A stretch of DNA of 60,000 nucleotides from Cristatella mucedo (GCA_009760855.2 WPIO01000062.1:1834001-1894000), one strand, 5' to 3'; positions 23,691 through 42,830 are shown, numbered from the stretch's first letter. A program made the numbers and translations. The notes: a model not told the origin generated them from the sequence alone.

Positions 23691-24167
23691 CGTGTCTCAT
23701 TGCACAGGCTGGAAAACTTGAAAAGAGAGCTAGGCTAGTAGAATTATTGTCAAAATACTAGAAGGTCACTTGAGCAGTCTATTAATTACACATGTATATG
23801 CTCGAATGTATTCTTCGTGAAATGAGGTTCATTATGTTGTCAAAAACTTCGTAAGAGAGCGCGGGCTTACCACGAACACGGACATGTCGCGCTGGCAGTA
23901 CGCTTTCGTGATTACAATTCTTTCACAATGCAGCATGTATCAATTTTTGACGATACGTCTCTTTTCGTACATAGGTATTATGCCCGAGTTAAAAGGTATT
24001 CCATTTTTTCAAGCATCTGTACGCATAGCGAGTGCTGAACAGCTGTGGTTCGCATCGTGAAAGACAAAGAATAGGGCGCGCTTCGTCTGGCACTGGTGTC
24101 TGAACTCCAAATCAAGTCAGCGGAAACGGAAGGAGCACGGTCGCCATTGCTCTCCATATCAGAATGC
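23691..24167. other. intergenic, no gene recognised
   Basis: Nothing recognised. Confidence 0.4.
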
Positions 24168-24420
24168 AGTGGACTCCGCTTACAAGAATACGCTCGGGCC
24201 GGCAAATGGCCATTGTTTTTGGCGGAGTATTCCCATATGCGGAGTGAAACTATTGCTAGAGTAGATCTGGGACGCAGAATTGCTATTCTTATACGCGGAG
24301 TATTACTATATCCGATTTTCTTATACGCGAGTCGGCTGTAGTTAAACTGCGGCTAGGTATGAAAGTCTTCCGTAGTGCTGTTTCTGAATTTCTAATGCTG
24401 CCACTACGTATAAAGCGGAC
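24168..24420. mobile_element. MITE-like cluster of inverted motifs
   Basis: The left end cagtggactccgcttacaag resembles, in inverted form, motifs near 24300-24335 (ttcttatacgcgagtcgg), 24285-24303 (ttcttatacgcggagt) and 24398-24420 (gtataaagcggac). This looks like one small inverted-repeat element of about 170 bp, or overlapping pieces of two. The ends have a Tigger/pogo-like flavour. No transposase. Confidence 0.4.
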
Positions 24421-24999
24421 AAAATATTCTTTTTTTACTGGTGAATTGAAGAGAGGGGAGGACGACCATTTCGTATCAGTGTTGTGAGTTAACGCGGCCC
24501 ACGAGTGTCGGAAACGACCGAGTTGGCCAATCAAAAGTTTCACTCCGAAACCATTAAAGGCATTTGATGTCCAAAAAGCCACTGCATCGCTCTACACCAT
24601 TCGTTCCTACTAAAAGCCTAGCACGCTGATGAACAGAGACCGGAAAATACTGATTTAGTCTAAATACGCTGTCAGATCGTCTCGTGCGTTGTATGTACTA
24701 TTAACTGCAGGAGCAGTCTCGTAGGGATGCAAGCAATATCGCGATGCTGAATTACAGTCGCGGCAGCAAGAAAGGTTAATTGGATTTACAATGAAGATAA
24801 CCAAGCCAAAATACTGCTTGGCTCTTATGCGAGTTTGGAGCGCCTCGCTTAGTTTGGCATAGTTTTCTCACCTTGAACTGAATAAATACCAGCATCTTCA
24901 GCATATTCGAGCACTTCCTCAACTCGCGGCCTCGGTTTCGAACTGCTGCGGTCGCGGCGCCGCTACGATCTGCTAGCCGGCTTTCTGAGGTCAATTTCC
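24421..24999. other. intergenic, no gene recognised
   Basis: Nothing recognised. Confidence 0.4.
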
Positions 25000-25850
25000 T
25001 GGAAAGCGAAGAGACAGTCTGCAGCCGCAGAAAATACGGCGGCGGAAGAGGCGGCGGCTGCGAACGCCGGCGCGCGCTTGTCCGCCGTGCTCTAGCAGCC
25101 CGCTCGACGACGGTGGCCAAGCATCGGTAGGTCGGATAATTCCGAGACCAATCGGCAGCGACATTTTCGTCACCTTTTCGTCACGTCAGGTCTTTCGTTA
25201 CGCAAACCTGTAGCAGAACGACGAGCGCCGTCACAAGAAGTGCCCGCAGAGCGGCCGGCTTCTAGCTTTTTGGCCGGCTGCGACATGAGGACAAGAGTAG
25301 AGCGAACAGGTGACAGGACGTCGAGCGCAGGACGAGCGAGCTCCGCGCGACGACTGGATGCAACCTCGTTGGGTCGCGCGCGCTCGACCCGCTCCCAAGG
25401 GCGCGCACGACCGCTGGGTAGGCTGTCTGCTCAAGGCGTGCCCGCGCGGCCGCGTCGAAAGGCGTCCGGCTGGGGCCGCCCGCGGGGGCCATTACCGACG
25501 CTGGGGACTGCGGCTTCCGCCTCCGGACCGAACTAGGACGGAAGCGCAGCGCTAGCGACGGTGCCAGTCCGAGCAGACGACGCGCGACGAATGCCAGCGC
25601 AAGCCCCGAGGCTTCGCGCGCGTCGTCCAGGCGCGACGGGCAGGTGCGGCACCGACGCACGCGCGGTATACAGCCGATAGCAGAGGAACGCGGCGGCGAC
25701 GAAGGGCGCTCGTATATTAACAAAATAAGTTGAATAGCCGCAGCGTGTACAAGTCCATTCGAGGGCGAAGGAGGGTAGCAGGCGCTTAGCAGCGGACTTG
25801 TCGTGCAATAACTCTCGTATGACTCAGTTTGCCTTGAGCGCAGCTCGGCT
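25000..25850. other. GC-rich, CpG-dense block
   Basis: Composition changes sharply from the AT-leaning flanks to GC-rich sequence full of CG dinucleotides. Overlapping open frames of 80-150 codons occur on both strands, as expected by chance in such DNA, and none shows a known domain. It could be an unmethylated promoter or the 5' exon of a gene not otherwise visible here. Confidence 0.5.
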
Positions 25851-26111
25851 CAAATGCCAAGGCACCAAGTCCCGGAGCTCAAATTACTACCCATTACACG
25901 GCTTCTGCTTTTATGCCGCGACGGCGGCAGTAGATTATCGCGCAGCCTGTTCCGAGCCGTTATAATTAAGGAACTACTGACGGTGAATATCGGTCTTAAT
26001 CTGGCTTATTCGGCGCGCCGCCGCCGTTTCACTGGCATCGCTCGGCGGCAGCGCGTCGTCGCAGTCTCCGCCTTTCTGGCGAAATCATGCGGCTGGGTAA
26101 TGCAGAAAAGT

Positions 26112-26206
26112 CATAATAATAATAATAATAATAACAATAATAATGTACTTGATAAAGCGCCCTCAGAGAACTTAATCTCTTTCTAGGCGCTTTACATTTG
26201 CTGCGT
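26112..26206 (-). mobile_element. LINE-A 3' tail
   Basis: AAT run, then cttgataaagcgccctcaga and ctctttctaggcgctttaca on plus. Well preserved, and sandwiched between two GC-rich blocks. Confidence 0.85.
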
Positions 26207-26720
26207 CATCACCGATACTCGGCGTCGGCTAGGCGCCGAGTCGCGTTCGGTGCATTCCAAACACCACCGCGTAGTGAATATGGGCTGATGAACGCGACCG
26301 TCTACGCAGAGAGCCATGCTAGTTGAGCGCCGCCGCCGCGGCGGCTCTCTACCCAGGCCGCAGCCGCGCCGCTTTCCCTGCCGCGAGCAACGCTTCACTA
26401 GGAGACGCCGCAGGCAGCACAGTCGGAGGAGCAGCTGGAGCGACGCTGCGCGTACCCGGAGCAGAATCTCCGGGTCGCTTTCGCCTTTTGCCTTCTGCGA
26501 AGTCGCTGCACAGTTGCTAATGCTGCTTCCTCTGCAGCACGTGCAAAGTGCCGCCGAGAACGAGATTTCGCTCACGTACGCGGGCGCGCTAAAAATGCGT
26601 CGTTGTTATTGTTATCCTTGCTATGTTGCGACGCTTTGCGGGGGCGTGGCCGCGCCTCTCCTCACCGTTCAAGCGGCTGCGATAACTACGGGGTCGTTCC
26701 TCGACTAACTCGCGCTCTGC
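26207..26720. other. second GC-rich block
   Basis: Arg/Ala-rich open frames on both strands, no recognised domain. It may be continuous with the 25.0-25.85 kb block, split by a LINE-A insertion. Confidence 0.4.
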
Positions 26721-27140
26721 TGCTCTAAGCGACACCTGCTCGGATTTCGCGATGACTTGTAGCGGCCTTGCCGCTGTCACTCGCCCTCAATCTGCCGGGC
26801 ACCTGACCGCTGACGCGGTTACGAATGTAATTAAACGCGAGCACGCTAAAGCGGTTACATTACGAAAATGGTAGAGGTTACTGGAGATTTCGTGCATCAT
26901 AATGATAAGGAACTTGATATGTCATAATCGGTCTCTGTTTAGATGAGATATCAAAATAGCACAACTCAAGCTATCGCATTGTCGTAGAGTTGTACTCCGG
27001 GCTTCGAATCAAGGGGCACACTACCGGGAAGGGGTGCTGTATGGATGAGACTGTCTGCGAACTGTGACTGCTCTGCGTTAATGAACTGGACTACCGATAT
27101 CAGGGTAGCGGCGCACTTGATTGCTGCATACCTGTGCGGT
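26721..27140. other. intergenic, no gene recognised
   Basis: Nothing recognised. Confidence 0.4.
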
Positions 27141-27290
27141 ATTAGTGTCGCAACTACAACTCACTAGCCTCGCTTCGATGCGCTAGCTAAAACCAGTACG
27201 TGGCGGCGTCTGCAAGGGCTAGCATCAGTTACGTGCGCTGTATTTTTTGCCACACGACTTTCGTTCCGGAGTCGCTACGGTACTTTCGCC
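27141..27290 (+). repeat. diverged dispersed repeat, copy 1
   Basis: Aligns by eye with 30640-30775. Shared blocks include ctacaac, ttagcc/ctagcc, tctgcaa-ggctagca, gt-cgctgt-ttttg and gacttt-cgttc-ggagtcg. Unknown family. Confidence 0.5.
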
Positions 27291-27299
27291 CGGTGTCAG

Positions 27300-27944
27300 A
27301 AGCATTGGATTGTAGCCAGGGACCTCATCTTGCGCTCAGGGGAACGCTTGGGAATATTGTGATGGGGGTCGCACCCGAAGCGTGCCCTTTCGATTCGGAC
27401 CGTTATAACGCATTGACTATTTGAAGTATTGATTGGCCGAGCTGAATTTTCTGCTTTGCAAAATAGGCTGTTCGGGAAAATCTCATAATAAACTTCGGCG
27501 AACTAGCGAACAATGATTAAACGAACTTTGGCGAATTGTAGCTCAGTGCTGCACTGAACTTGAGGTGCGAATTGCGGGAAAGTACTTGCCCCCCTTAGTT
27601 CCAGGCGTATTACTCGCAGCAAGCGAGCACCTGACTGAATTGCGATGTACGCTTACATCGAAGCTTTGGGTGCCGATACGCGATCTTTGAAGCCATGGTT
27701 GGTAACAGCGTTTTCGGAGATATAATATACTAATAGCCATCCGGTATGAGTAATGCCGAGACTTCTAAGAAACAGGAAATGTGTGCTATTGGAGGCGGCT
27801 AGAATGTGACCTACTACAGTTAATCTAGTGGATGTCTAGTTCGATAAGATGACCAACCGCGCATACAGCACAGGTACAGACTATGGTTGACATTCCTTGA
27901 GGTGAAAAGAGCTGAGCTCACATTTCAAATTTCATTCTGATACG
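27300..27944. other. intergenic, no gene recognised
   Basis: Nothing recognised. Confidence 0.4.
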
Positions 27945-28760
27945 CAGCCAGCCCCCGGCTTACGACGGTTTGACTTACTAAAATTCGAGATCCGAACTCG
28001 TCCACGGTCACACACACACGAACCAAAAATCAAAATGTATCCGAGAAGACTTCCAAAATCCGCGCGCGGTCAGTAGATTTGACAACGCCGCAGATAGTAG
28101 GGGGGGGGGGAATCTCACAGCTCTGCATTGGGGGTATTGAGGGCCCTCGGTCACGAAAGTTTAGCATAAAAGAAATGGCTGAGGCATTCTAATTTATCGC
28201 TCATGGAATGCAGTTACTAGAAAAAATGGCCGCAACGTGGAACTATACCTTTTAATTGAAAGACAAATTAATGATTCTCTTGCTAGTTATCGTGAGATCT
28301 TCCAAGAAAGGAAAAACAAATGAACTTGTCAAAGCTCGATTCTTATTTCATCAAAATAGAAACAAGAAAACCCAACCATCCACTTGCAAAGCAGCTGATT
28401 CACCTCAGCCATTTACCAGTCATGGGGGTTCAGAGGAAGAGGGAGTTGATGATCTTCCATCCATGATCGTCCAACTTCCCCTCATCCTACTCCTAATAGT
28501 ACTCAAAGTACAGTCTTGCAAATACCAGGTTTGGTATGCCCCAAAATAATCCAAATTATGGTACGCAAACATATTCTTATATACCTGTTCTGATTTATTT
28601 CTTGTTTGTTGTGTATTTGTAAAAAAATTCGATTCGTTTACCTCTCCAGTCTTCGTCAGAACGTATCCTATAGAACGTATATGCACCATTCGACTTATGA
28701 AAATTTGACTCACGATAGGTTTTCTGGCCCCTATTTATTTCGTAAGTCGGGGGCTGACTG
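27945..28760. mobile_element. 816-bp DNA transposon with 21-bp terminal inverted repeats
   Basis: The left end cagccagcccccggcttacg-a and the reverse complement of the right end, cagtcagcccccgacttacg-a, match at 19 of 21 positions. TA lies next to the right end (tgactg|ta) and 2 bp outside the left end. Ends of this kind (CAG..CAGCCCCCGACTTACG) resemble Tigger/pogo-type Tc1-mariner elements, which use TA targets. The interior has one 97-codon open frame (28256-28549) with a Glu/Ser-rich patch and no visible DDE catalytic domain. It is therefore non-autonomous or internally deleted. Confidence 0.75.
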
Positions 28761-29960
28761 TATTATCTGAGATATTTAATTTACAAGGCATCGAGCTAAG
28801 CTGAAAAGGACAGTTATACAAGTCATAAGAATGCACTTCAACACGTTTCACGCATGTTACTCGATCTATCACGGTTCGAAGGGTTAGAATTAGACGTGGT
28901 TAGAATAATAATTTTTTTTTAGTAGAATAATAATTTTTTCTTTTTTATGTGGAAGTCTTCAGAACTTCTGATCCCATTTACAAAATATTTGTCTTTTGAA
29001 AGGTACCCTAGACAAATATTCTATTTTCAGACAAATATTGTTAAAGTATTTTTTTGACATTCCACCTGAGGCCAGAGTTTATGATTGTACACGAGATGAT
29101 GGAACTTGCTGCGTGTGATATGCAATAGTCCACTACCTTAATTTGACTGACGATTTAATAAAACGAAGCGACCATTCTATCTGTGCCAGATATTGCTACA
29201 GTGAGGTGTGTGACGTAGATTGCTTTGAGCCGATGCAACGCAGAAACCGCATTGCCAGCCATAGGATAGCAAACGTTCAGTTTGGTGAAAACACTGCGTG
29301 TGAAATGCAGATGCTTTATGAAGACGGAGAGTACAACTAGTCGTCTTCAAGCTGCCTGCGTTTCGGCGACTATTTTTCGCATTGTTACCGACGCGAGGAA
29401 GCATCTTCTTTTGCGTCGAGATGGCTATATGGCATTCTCCTCGGTTGCGTCGTAAAGAGTTCAACTTGTGAATGCAATGGCGCGGTCTTTTCACCCCGGC
29501 ATATAGAAAAGTAACTTTGTACGAATCGGGGCATCGGACAGGCAGCGGACTGCAATTCCTGGTCTAATTCGCAGTAGCTTACTCGTTCATTGCGTTTCCA
29601 AAGCCTGCTCTAGGAAAATCAAGGGTTCAGAAGACGCGTCGAAGCCCAACTCAATGCCTTGACGGCTTCCAGGGATCAATATGACGGAAGACAGCTGGAC
29701 CGACAGCTGCAAATAAGGCGTTGGAAAAAATTCTCAGTAATAATTTTTATTAGAGCCCTACGAGGGGGCGAAGCCAAACGGTGGCTCCTAACATAGATGG
29801 TTTTGTTATGATTCTTTTATTATTCCGACCGAGGATGACCTTTTATCTAAGGAGGAAGCAGTGATGCGTCAATAAGCCGAAGCGGTCAGGTTGTTAAAGT
29901 GTCTGAGATGATTAAAGGGTCCTGAATTTTAACGAGTAGGGAACCGGATATGCCACAATC
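28761..29960. other. intergenic, AT-rich
   Basis: No gene recognised. Two antiparallel open frames of 65-105 codons at 29143-29494 lack known features. Confidence 0.4.
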
Positions 29961-30238
29961 TGTAATGTAATGTAATGTATCTCCGTCTGTAACTCCACAA
30001 AGTCGCAGAGACCATGTGGGTGTTACGCAGGAGAGTTTTGTATAGCGCACTCACAGCTTAAGCGGCTTTCGGTACGCATTCGGTAGCCGGCAGACTTCGT
30101 CTCACGCAACAAAGAGAAAGTGTGAAGCATAGCAGAGTCAGGAGAGCAGTTGAGGTAGTGAGTAGCAAGAAAGTAGCAGCTCAGGACCGCTGAAAAGGAT
30201 GAGCCATAGTCGGCAGTAGGAGAATAGTTGTCGTTCTA
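29961..30238 (-). mobile_element. LINE-B 3' end with ATTAC-type tail
   Basis: The plus strand begins with a tgtaa repeat (tgtaatgtaatgtaatgtat) and continues ctccgtctgtaactccacaa into the conserved LINE-B 3' region. This copy shows the LINE-B tail type most clearly. 5' truncated at about 280 bp. Confidence 0.85.
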
Positions 30239-30321
30239 TGTTCAGACAGAATAAAAAAGGCCCACATCGAGTGATAGTCATGCCGCTGTGCTTCGGACTT
30301 CGAAATGTGATTGATTCCCCT

Positions 30322-30480
30322 GTGTCTTAGCCCAGGAGGTAAGGTGCTCGTTCATCAAGACCCGAGGTCGTGGGTTCGAGTCCTACGTTTGGCGATTCTT
30401 TAACGTCCGCTGCCAGCGGTGTTGATAACCGTAAAGGCTCTTCTGACGCCATATAAATGTGGCTGTTAAGTCGGCGAAGC
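30322..30480 (+). mobile_element. tRNA-derived SINE, best-preserved copy
   Basis: A pol III A-box-like tagcccaggaggtaagg at 30328 and a good B box, gggttcgagtcc, at 30372-30383. The body follows (gttgataaccgtaaaggctc, ttctgacgccatataaatgt, ggctgttaagtcgg). The tRNA-like head makes pol III transcription plausible for the family. Confidence 0.8.
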
Positions 30481-30639
30481 TTTTTTTACTCTATCGCTGT
30501 AGCTGTGCGGATGTAGCCTTCTGCGGCTGCTGAATGGACTGCTCAGCCTTTGCGACGCGGACTAGTGTTGAGGAACTGGACCCTCCGATTGCCGCTGCGC
30601 TTTGCCACTGTCGGCGTACATACTCGTACTGGCCAGCTC

Positions 30640-30775
30640 TTCTACAACTTGTTAGCCGCGTTTCGAGGAACAAACGCTACCAGTATTTGTCGTGACTCTG
30701 CAACGGCTAGCACCCGTTCCGTACGCTGTGTTTGTGGCAGTGGACTTCAGTTCGGGAGCCGTCCTTCAGAGCGCG
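30640..30775 (+). repeat. diverged dispersed repeat, copy 2
   Basis: Partner of 27141-27290. It lies 330-460 bp upstream of the Smad2/3 start, so promoter-proximal sequence may derive from a repeat. Confidence 0.45.
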
Positions 30776-31104
30776 TTTGTAACAATAACAAGCGCACCGC
30801 GAGCCGGAGCCGACGGAGTCCTTGGAGACGGCTCGACTTCAGACTTCGTAATGAGCAGCTTCAGACGCTTCAATCTTCACGGTTACATTTGGCAGGACTA
30901 AGCACCGGAGACCCAAGTGCCTTCTTTCTATCCTTTCTCAATCCGCGGGTGACTGTTAATGGTCACGTGGTATACTCCCCCCTCCCTCTCAGACAGCCAT
31001 ATTACCTTCGGTGCTCGGCGAGCGGGCGTGGGCTTGACGCAGTAGGCCTGAATACGCATTTGTAGCGACCAAGTTTTCCGGTAAGGAGCCGTGCCTTCGC
31101 ACAC
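30776..31104 (+). promoter_or_regulatory. 5' flank / probable 5' UTR of Smad2/3
   Basis: Moderately GC-rich and without LINE sequence. A TAG in frame with the Smad start lies at 31063, so the coding region cannot extend upstream in this exon. The transcription start cannot be located from sequence. The 171-codon plus-strand open frame crossing this area has no recognised domain. Confidence 0.35.
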
Positions 31105-38860
<7,756 letters not shown>

Positions 38861-38861
38861 A

Positions 38862-38998
38862 ATGAATAATGTAATTCATTTGCACTGCACTCTAAAGTGA
38901 GCTTGATATGTGTTCCAAGCGCTTTCTTTACATATGCCGCAGGCCTCAAGCCCACGACCTTAGTCGTTAAAGGTGAGTACCTTACCCCTGGGCCAAAT
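38862..38998 (-). mobile_element. SINE, tRNA-like head with degenerate LINE-A-like tail
   Basis: Minus strand: ttggcccaggggtaaggtac, then aaggtcgtgggcttgagg, then a decayed aaagcgcttggaacac tail. Confidence 0.6.
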
Positions 38999-39010
38999 CA
39001 GTTCGGCACA

Positions 39011-39071
39011 TACAGGTAAATATGTAAATAATGTTAATTTGTATAGCGCCCTGAGAGAACTTAATCTCAAA
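39011..39071 (-). mobile_element. LINE-A tail fragment
   Basis: Plus: tttgtatagcgccctgagag, then aacttaatctc, cut off where LINE-B sequence begins. Confidence 0.65.
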
Positions 39072-39500
39072 ACATCTTTGTCTGTAACTCCACAAAGCCT
39101 TAGAGAATACGTGGGTGGAATGCTAAAGTTTTCTACATTGAGCACTCAAAGCCTGAGCTACTTTTGGTATGTAAACGTTAACAAAAGGCTCCATCTCATG
39201 CAACAGAAAAAGCCTGACGTATACCTGAATCATGAGGGCAGTTGGATAAACGAGTAGTGTGGCAGTAGCATGGAAAGGATGGGACATAGTTCGCAGCCGG
39301 AGATGTGATTGCATGAGAATAACGAAGAGTTCCACAGTCAAGGACCTGTAGAGCAAACACTTTGGCTGCCAATGGCCTTTAGGTGAAATAATAGAACAGC
39401 CAATATTTTGGCTGGTATGACACCTGATTGCATAGGCTGGAACTGCTGCAGTAGTTCAGCTAGGTGTGAAGGACCCAAGCCATTTTGGATCTTGTAGGTG
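39072..39500 (-). mobile_element. LINE-B 3' region, old copy
   Basis: Collinear with 14608-15050 (ctgtaactccacaaagcctt onward) but with many substitutions and deletions. Confidence 0.65.
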
Positions 39501-39802
39501 AAAGTAAAAATTCTGCTAACCTTTGCCGCTCAACAGGGTGCTATCTCAGCTCTTTAAGTAAAGCAGCATGTGGCTGCATGACCGATCTAGCGTTTTACTT
39601 TTGGCTGATCCTAATTGAACAGCTAGGAATCAGCTGCTTAGAAGATAGCGAACTCGGGGCGATCGGTGCGGCGTCAGGGGCTAGCTAGGCAGAGGGTAGC
39701 TGGAGTGCTGCTTAGATCTGACTGAAGCAAAGGGGCCGGGCTGAATGCCACCAGCTGCAGCAGGCATTGCATTTAGCCTTAGCCTGGATCCTATTGTCGA
39801 GC

Positions 39803-39870
39803 TGGCTAGGCCCAGTGGTTAAGGTGCTCGCCTTGACCAAGGTCGTGGGCTCGAGCCCCATGGCATACGT
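39803..39870 (+). mobile_element. SINE tRNA-like head only
   Basis: ggctaggcccagtggttaag (A box) and aggtcgtgggctcgagcccc (B box) are present, with no SINE body after it. The A and B boxes are intact, but the fold is that of a SINE head rather than a functional tRNA; no complete acceptor stem pairs. Confidence 0.6.
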
Positions 39871-39927
39871 GAAGCGCCTGAATGCAGATCAAGTTCTCAT
39901 AGCGGCGCTATGTACATGGAATACACA

Positions 39928-40008
<81 letters not shown>

Positions 40009-40050
40009 ACACACACAAACACAGACACACACACACAAACACAGACACAC
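39928..40050. repeat. (AC)n microsatellite with interruptions
   Basis: About 45 pure AC units, followed by variants with ACAT and ACAA interruptions. Confidence 0.97.
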
Positions 40051-40665
40051 ATATAAATGTATACCAAAAGTTCTTGCTGTTCATGTCGGAGGCACGGTCG
40101 AGCATTTCGGTAAGACTTTCCCGGTAAATAAGAAGCCCCGTAGTGGGGGTTAGTGCTAACTGTATAAAGGAGAGTATCGTGTCACGCCTCCAGCTTGCAC
40201 CTTTCAGCCACAACCCCGGCAGTTTGCTAGCGGCTATGGCTTGTGCAGCTGAATGTAACGTCGAGGGCACCCATTTAATGGCAGACTGCTGCGGCGAACT
40301 GTCAGCAAAAGCATTAGCTTGATAAAAGACAGAAGGCTTCTGTATCTGGACGGTAGTACTTCTGGACGTGAAAGTTTGCAACACTGGCATGGAAAAAGGA
40401 CCTAGCACGGAATACAATTGGATTTTAAGCTTCCTGTATTGCAACTACAAGCATTCTATAGGTCTGTGCTTTTTTTAGTCTATAAGCCTGAATGACCCAG
40501 CACGGAAATTGAATCAAACCTTTAGCTTGGCGCTTCTAACTATAGGAGAACATAACCACTGCCTGCTTACGTAGTACAACTCTTCGATGTGACGGACACA
40601 ATCTGAAAACTTACGGTTTTACGATTTTCCTTTGGTGCAGTCTGCATTAGGCGATCCTAAAGTTT
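40051..40665. other. intergenic, no gene recognised
   Basis: Nothing recognised. Confidence 0.4.
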
Positions 40666-40669
40666 TCAC

Positions 40670-40738
40670 TCCCTAGCGATGGTGTAAGCCATTAAGGCTT
40701 TTCTGCCGCTATATAAATGAGGCTGTTGAATCGCCAAC
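40670..40738 (+). mobile_element. SINE body, 3' half only
   Basis: gatggtgtaagccattaagg, then cttttctgccgctatataaa and tgaggctgttgaatcgcc, collinear with 30420-30477. Confidence 0.65.
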
Positions 40739-40989
40739 CTCATTATTATAGATAATTTATGTTCCCTTGCATGAACGTGACCGGCCCACCTGGTCTGTTG
40801 CTCCTCTCGCTTATACCATACTTACGCAAATTAATGCACCCTATTTTAAATAATCTAGCTAAGTCATCAAATAGTAATTTGCAGATAAACATTTCAAGCT
40901 TCCGGGATGCTAAACTTGAGTTGCTTCCTGACGGACCGCGTATAAGATAGTCCCGTGCCTGTTACACTGGTCTGCATGATATCAGTTGT

Positions 40990-41335
40990 CTGGCATTTGA
41001 ATAACAAGACCCGCCACGGCTCGGCTCCTCCATATCTAGCTGAACAGCTGCACCAGTTTCAGCCTCCTCGTGCCCTCAGGTCCTGTTGGGAAAATCAATT
41101 AGCTGTTTCATTTCTCCGCTTAAAGACCGTTGGCGACAGAAGCTTTGGCTTCGCAGGTCCTAGACTGTGGAACTCGCTTCAACAATTCTTACGCAACGAC
41201 AACTACTCTCCTGCTGCCGACTATGGCTCATCCTTTTCAGTGATCCTGAGCTGCTACTTCCATGCTACTCACTACCTCAACTGCTCTCCTGACTAAGCTA
41301 TGCTTCCCACTTTCTCTCTGTTTTGTGAGACCATT
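40990..41335 (+). mobile_element. LINE-B C-terminal fragment
   Basis: Encodes TRHGSAPPYLAEQLHQFQP, then FLRLKTVGDRSFGFAGPRL and WNSLQQFLRNDNYSP, truncated before the 3' end. The 113-codon open frame from 40955 is this fragment. Confidence 0.8.
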
Positions 41336-41397
41336 AGCCATTGAGCTATTAGCCATTTTTTTGTTGATTTAGTTGTTTAAATCAACGAATACTTGTG

Positions 41398-42830
41398 ATT
41401 GACAATACCAAGGGAGTGTAAGAACTCACCACATATATTCTTCTACATCTGCCAGAGATTATCGACAAAAGAGAAGCGGCTACCGGTTACAACAATTAAT
41501 ACTTCGGATGCAAACTGGAAATTGAAAGAAGACGTGAGCACCACATATGGTATGCAAGCCGTGTGTAGAAAATTTATGATACAGGTTTAATGGGCAAAGC
41601 AAATGCATGCCGTTTGGAGTACCGATGATTTAGAGAGACCTAAACTAATGTCACAATCTGATCTTGATGACTTCAAGACAGACCTTGACCTGGCCAAAGA
41701 GCCGGCTGAACTCTTTGGTTCTAAATTAAAAGAGAAAACTTTTCTTGGGCCAAGTACTAAATTTTTGTGGTATAGACATCGAGAAGAAAAGTTTCGTTCA
41801 CACTCTTCGATGGAGGATTGACTAATATATTAAAGCAACGTCGAAAGTCTAGTTTACCAAATGAAAGAATGTTATGATCAAACTGAGTGGAGACTCTTCA
41901 TTAATTCATCGAACCGCAGTTTAAAGGGAGTTTTACTTCTCAATGGAAAAGAGCATTCCTCTTTGCCGGCTTCACATTCTGTACATATGAAAGGGACTTG
42001 AGGAAACATGAAAATACTTCTCAATGAAATCAAATATGATCAACATCAGTGGCAGATATGCGGAGGTGTACAACTCATTGCCCTTCTGCATGGACTTCAA
42101 GGATGGACACTGAATATCTGTACTTTTTATGTCTGTGGGATAGTCGAACTGACGCTCTTCATGACCGAAAGAAGACCGCCCAGAGCGAACACATATTCTG
42201 CCTGGGAGTGAAGACGTCCGAGAGCCTCCTCTTGTTTAAAGCGAGAAAGTGCTACTTCTTTCCTTGCACATAAAGCTTGGACTAACGACAAGCTATGCAA
42301 AGTCTCTGAACCAAGACGGTGATACCTTTAAATACTTACAAGAAAAAAGTTTGCCCAAATTAGCGAGGTAAAGATTAAAGCTGGCATTTTTATTGGTCCA
42401 CAAATTAGAGAATTGTTCAAAGACACACAATTTACATACAAAATGACTAGGTTAGAGATGAAAGCATGGAATAGATTTAAGTCAGTAGTAGAGAACTTTC
42501 TCGGCAATACCAATTCTGCCGACTACGCGTGAATCTTTAAGAAAGTGGCTCATTACTAGGTGGCACTTGGCAGCCGAATGAGTTTCAAGATACATTTCTA
42601 AACTCTCACCTAGACTATTTCCCATCAAATTTATGAGCATTCAGCGAGAAACGGGGTGAGTAGTTCGATAAGGACATACGTGACTTGGAGCATACATATC
42701 AAGGCCGCTGGAAGTTTCACGTAACGGTAGATTACTTCGCTGGAGTCCGATGCGCCAAAATCCAGCTGCTGAGCATAGCAGAAAGTCAAAGGAGAGACAT
42801 TTTAAAGGAATTTGACTAAATGAAGTAGGA
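41398..42830 (+). pseudogene. decayed copy of an uncharacterised multi-copy metazoan protein family
   Basis: Three-frame reading reconstructs a protein that I recognise as a family of unknown function scattered in many copies through arthropod and other invertebrate genomes. Segments in order: SQSDLDDFKTDLDLAKEPAE (about 41655), FLWYRHREEKF (41765), TEWRLFINSSNRSLKGVLL (41885), WQICGGVQLIALLHGLQG (42050), YLYFLCLWDSR (42110), FKYLQEK (42330), a WNRFKSVVENFLGN stretch (42470), and MSFKIHF with a YQGRW motif (42580-42705). Frame changes and stops occur between them, for example at 41818, 41995 and 42110-42360, so the copy is dead. Copy number in other genomes suggests a mobile origin, but I know of no assigned enzyme activity. 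No terminal repeats were found around it. Confidence 0.7.

Noticed and set aside
39803-39870. functional tRNA gene
   Set aside because: A and B boxes are present but no acceptor stem pairs. The sequence matches SINE heads elsewhere in the window.
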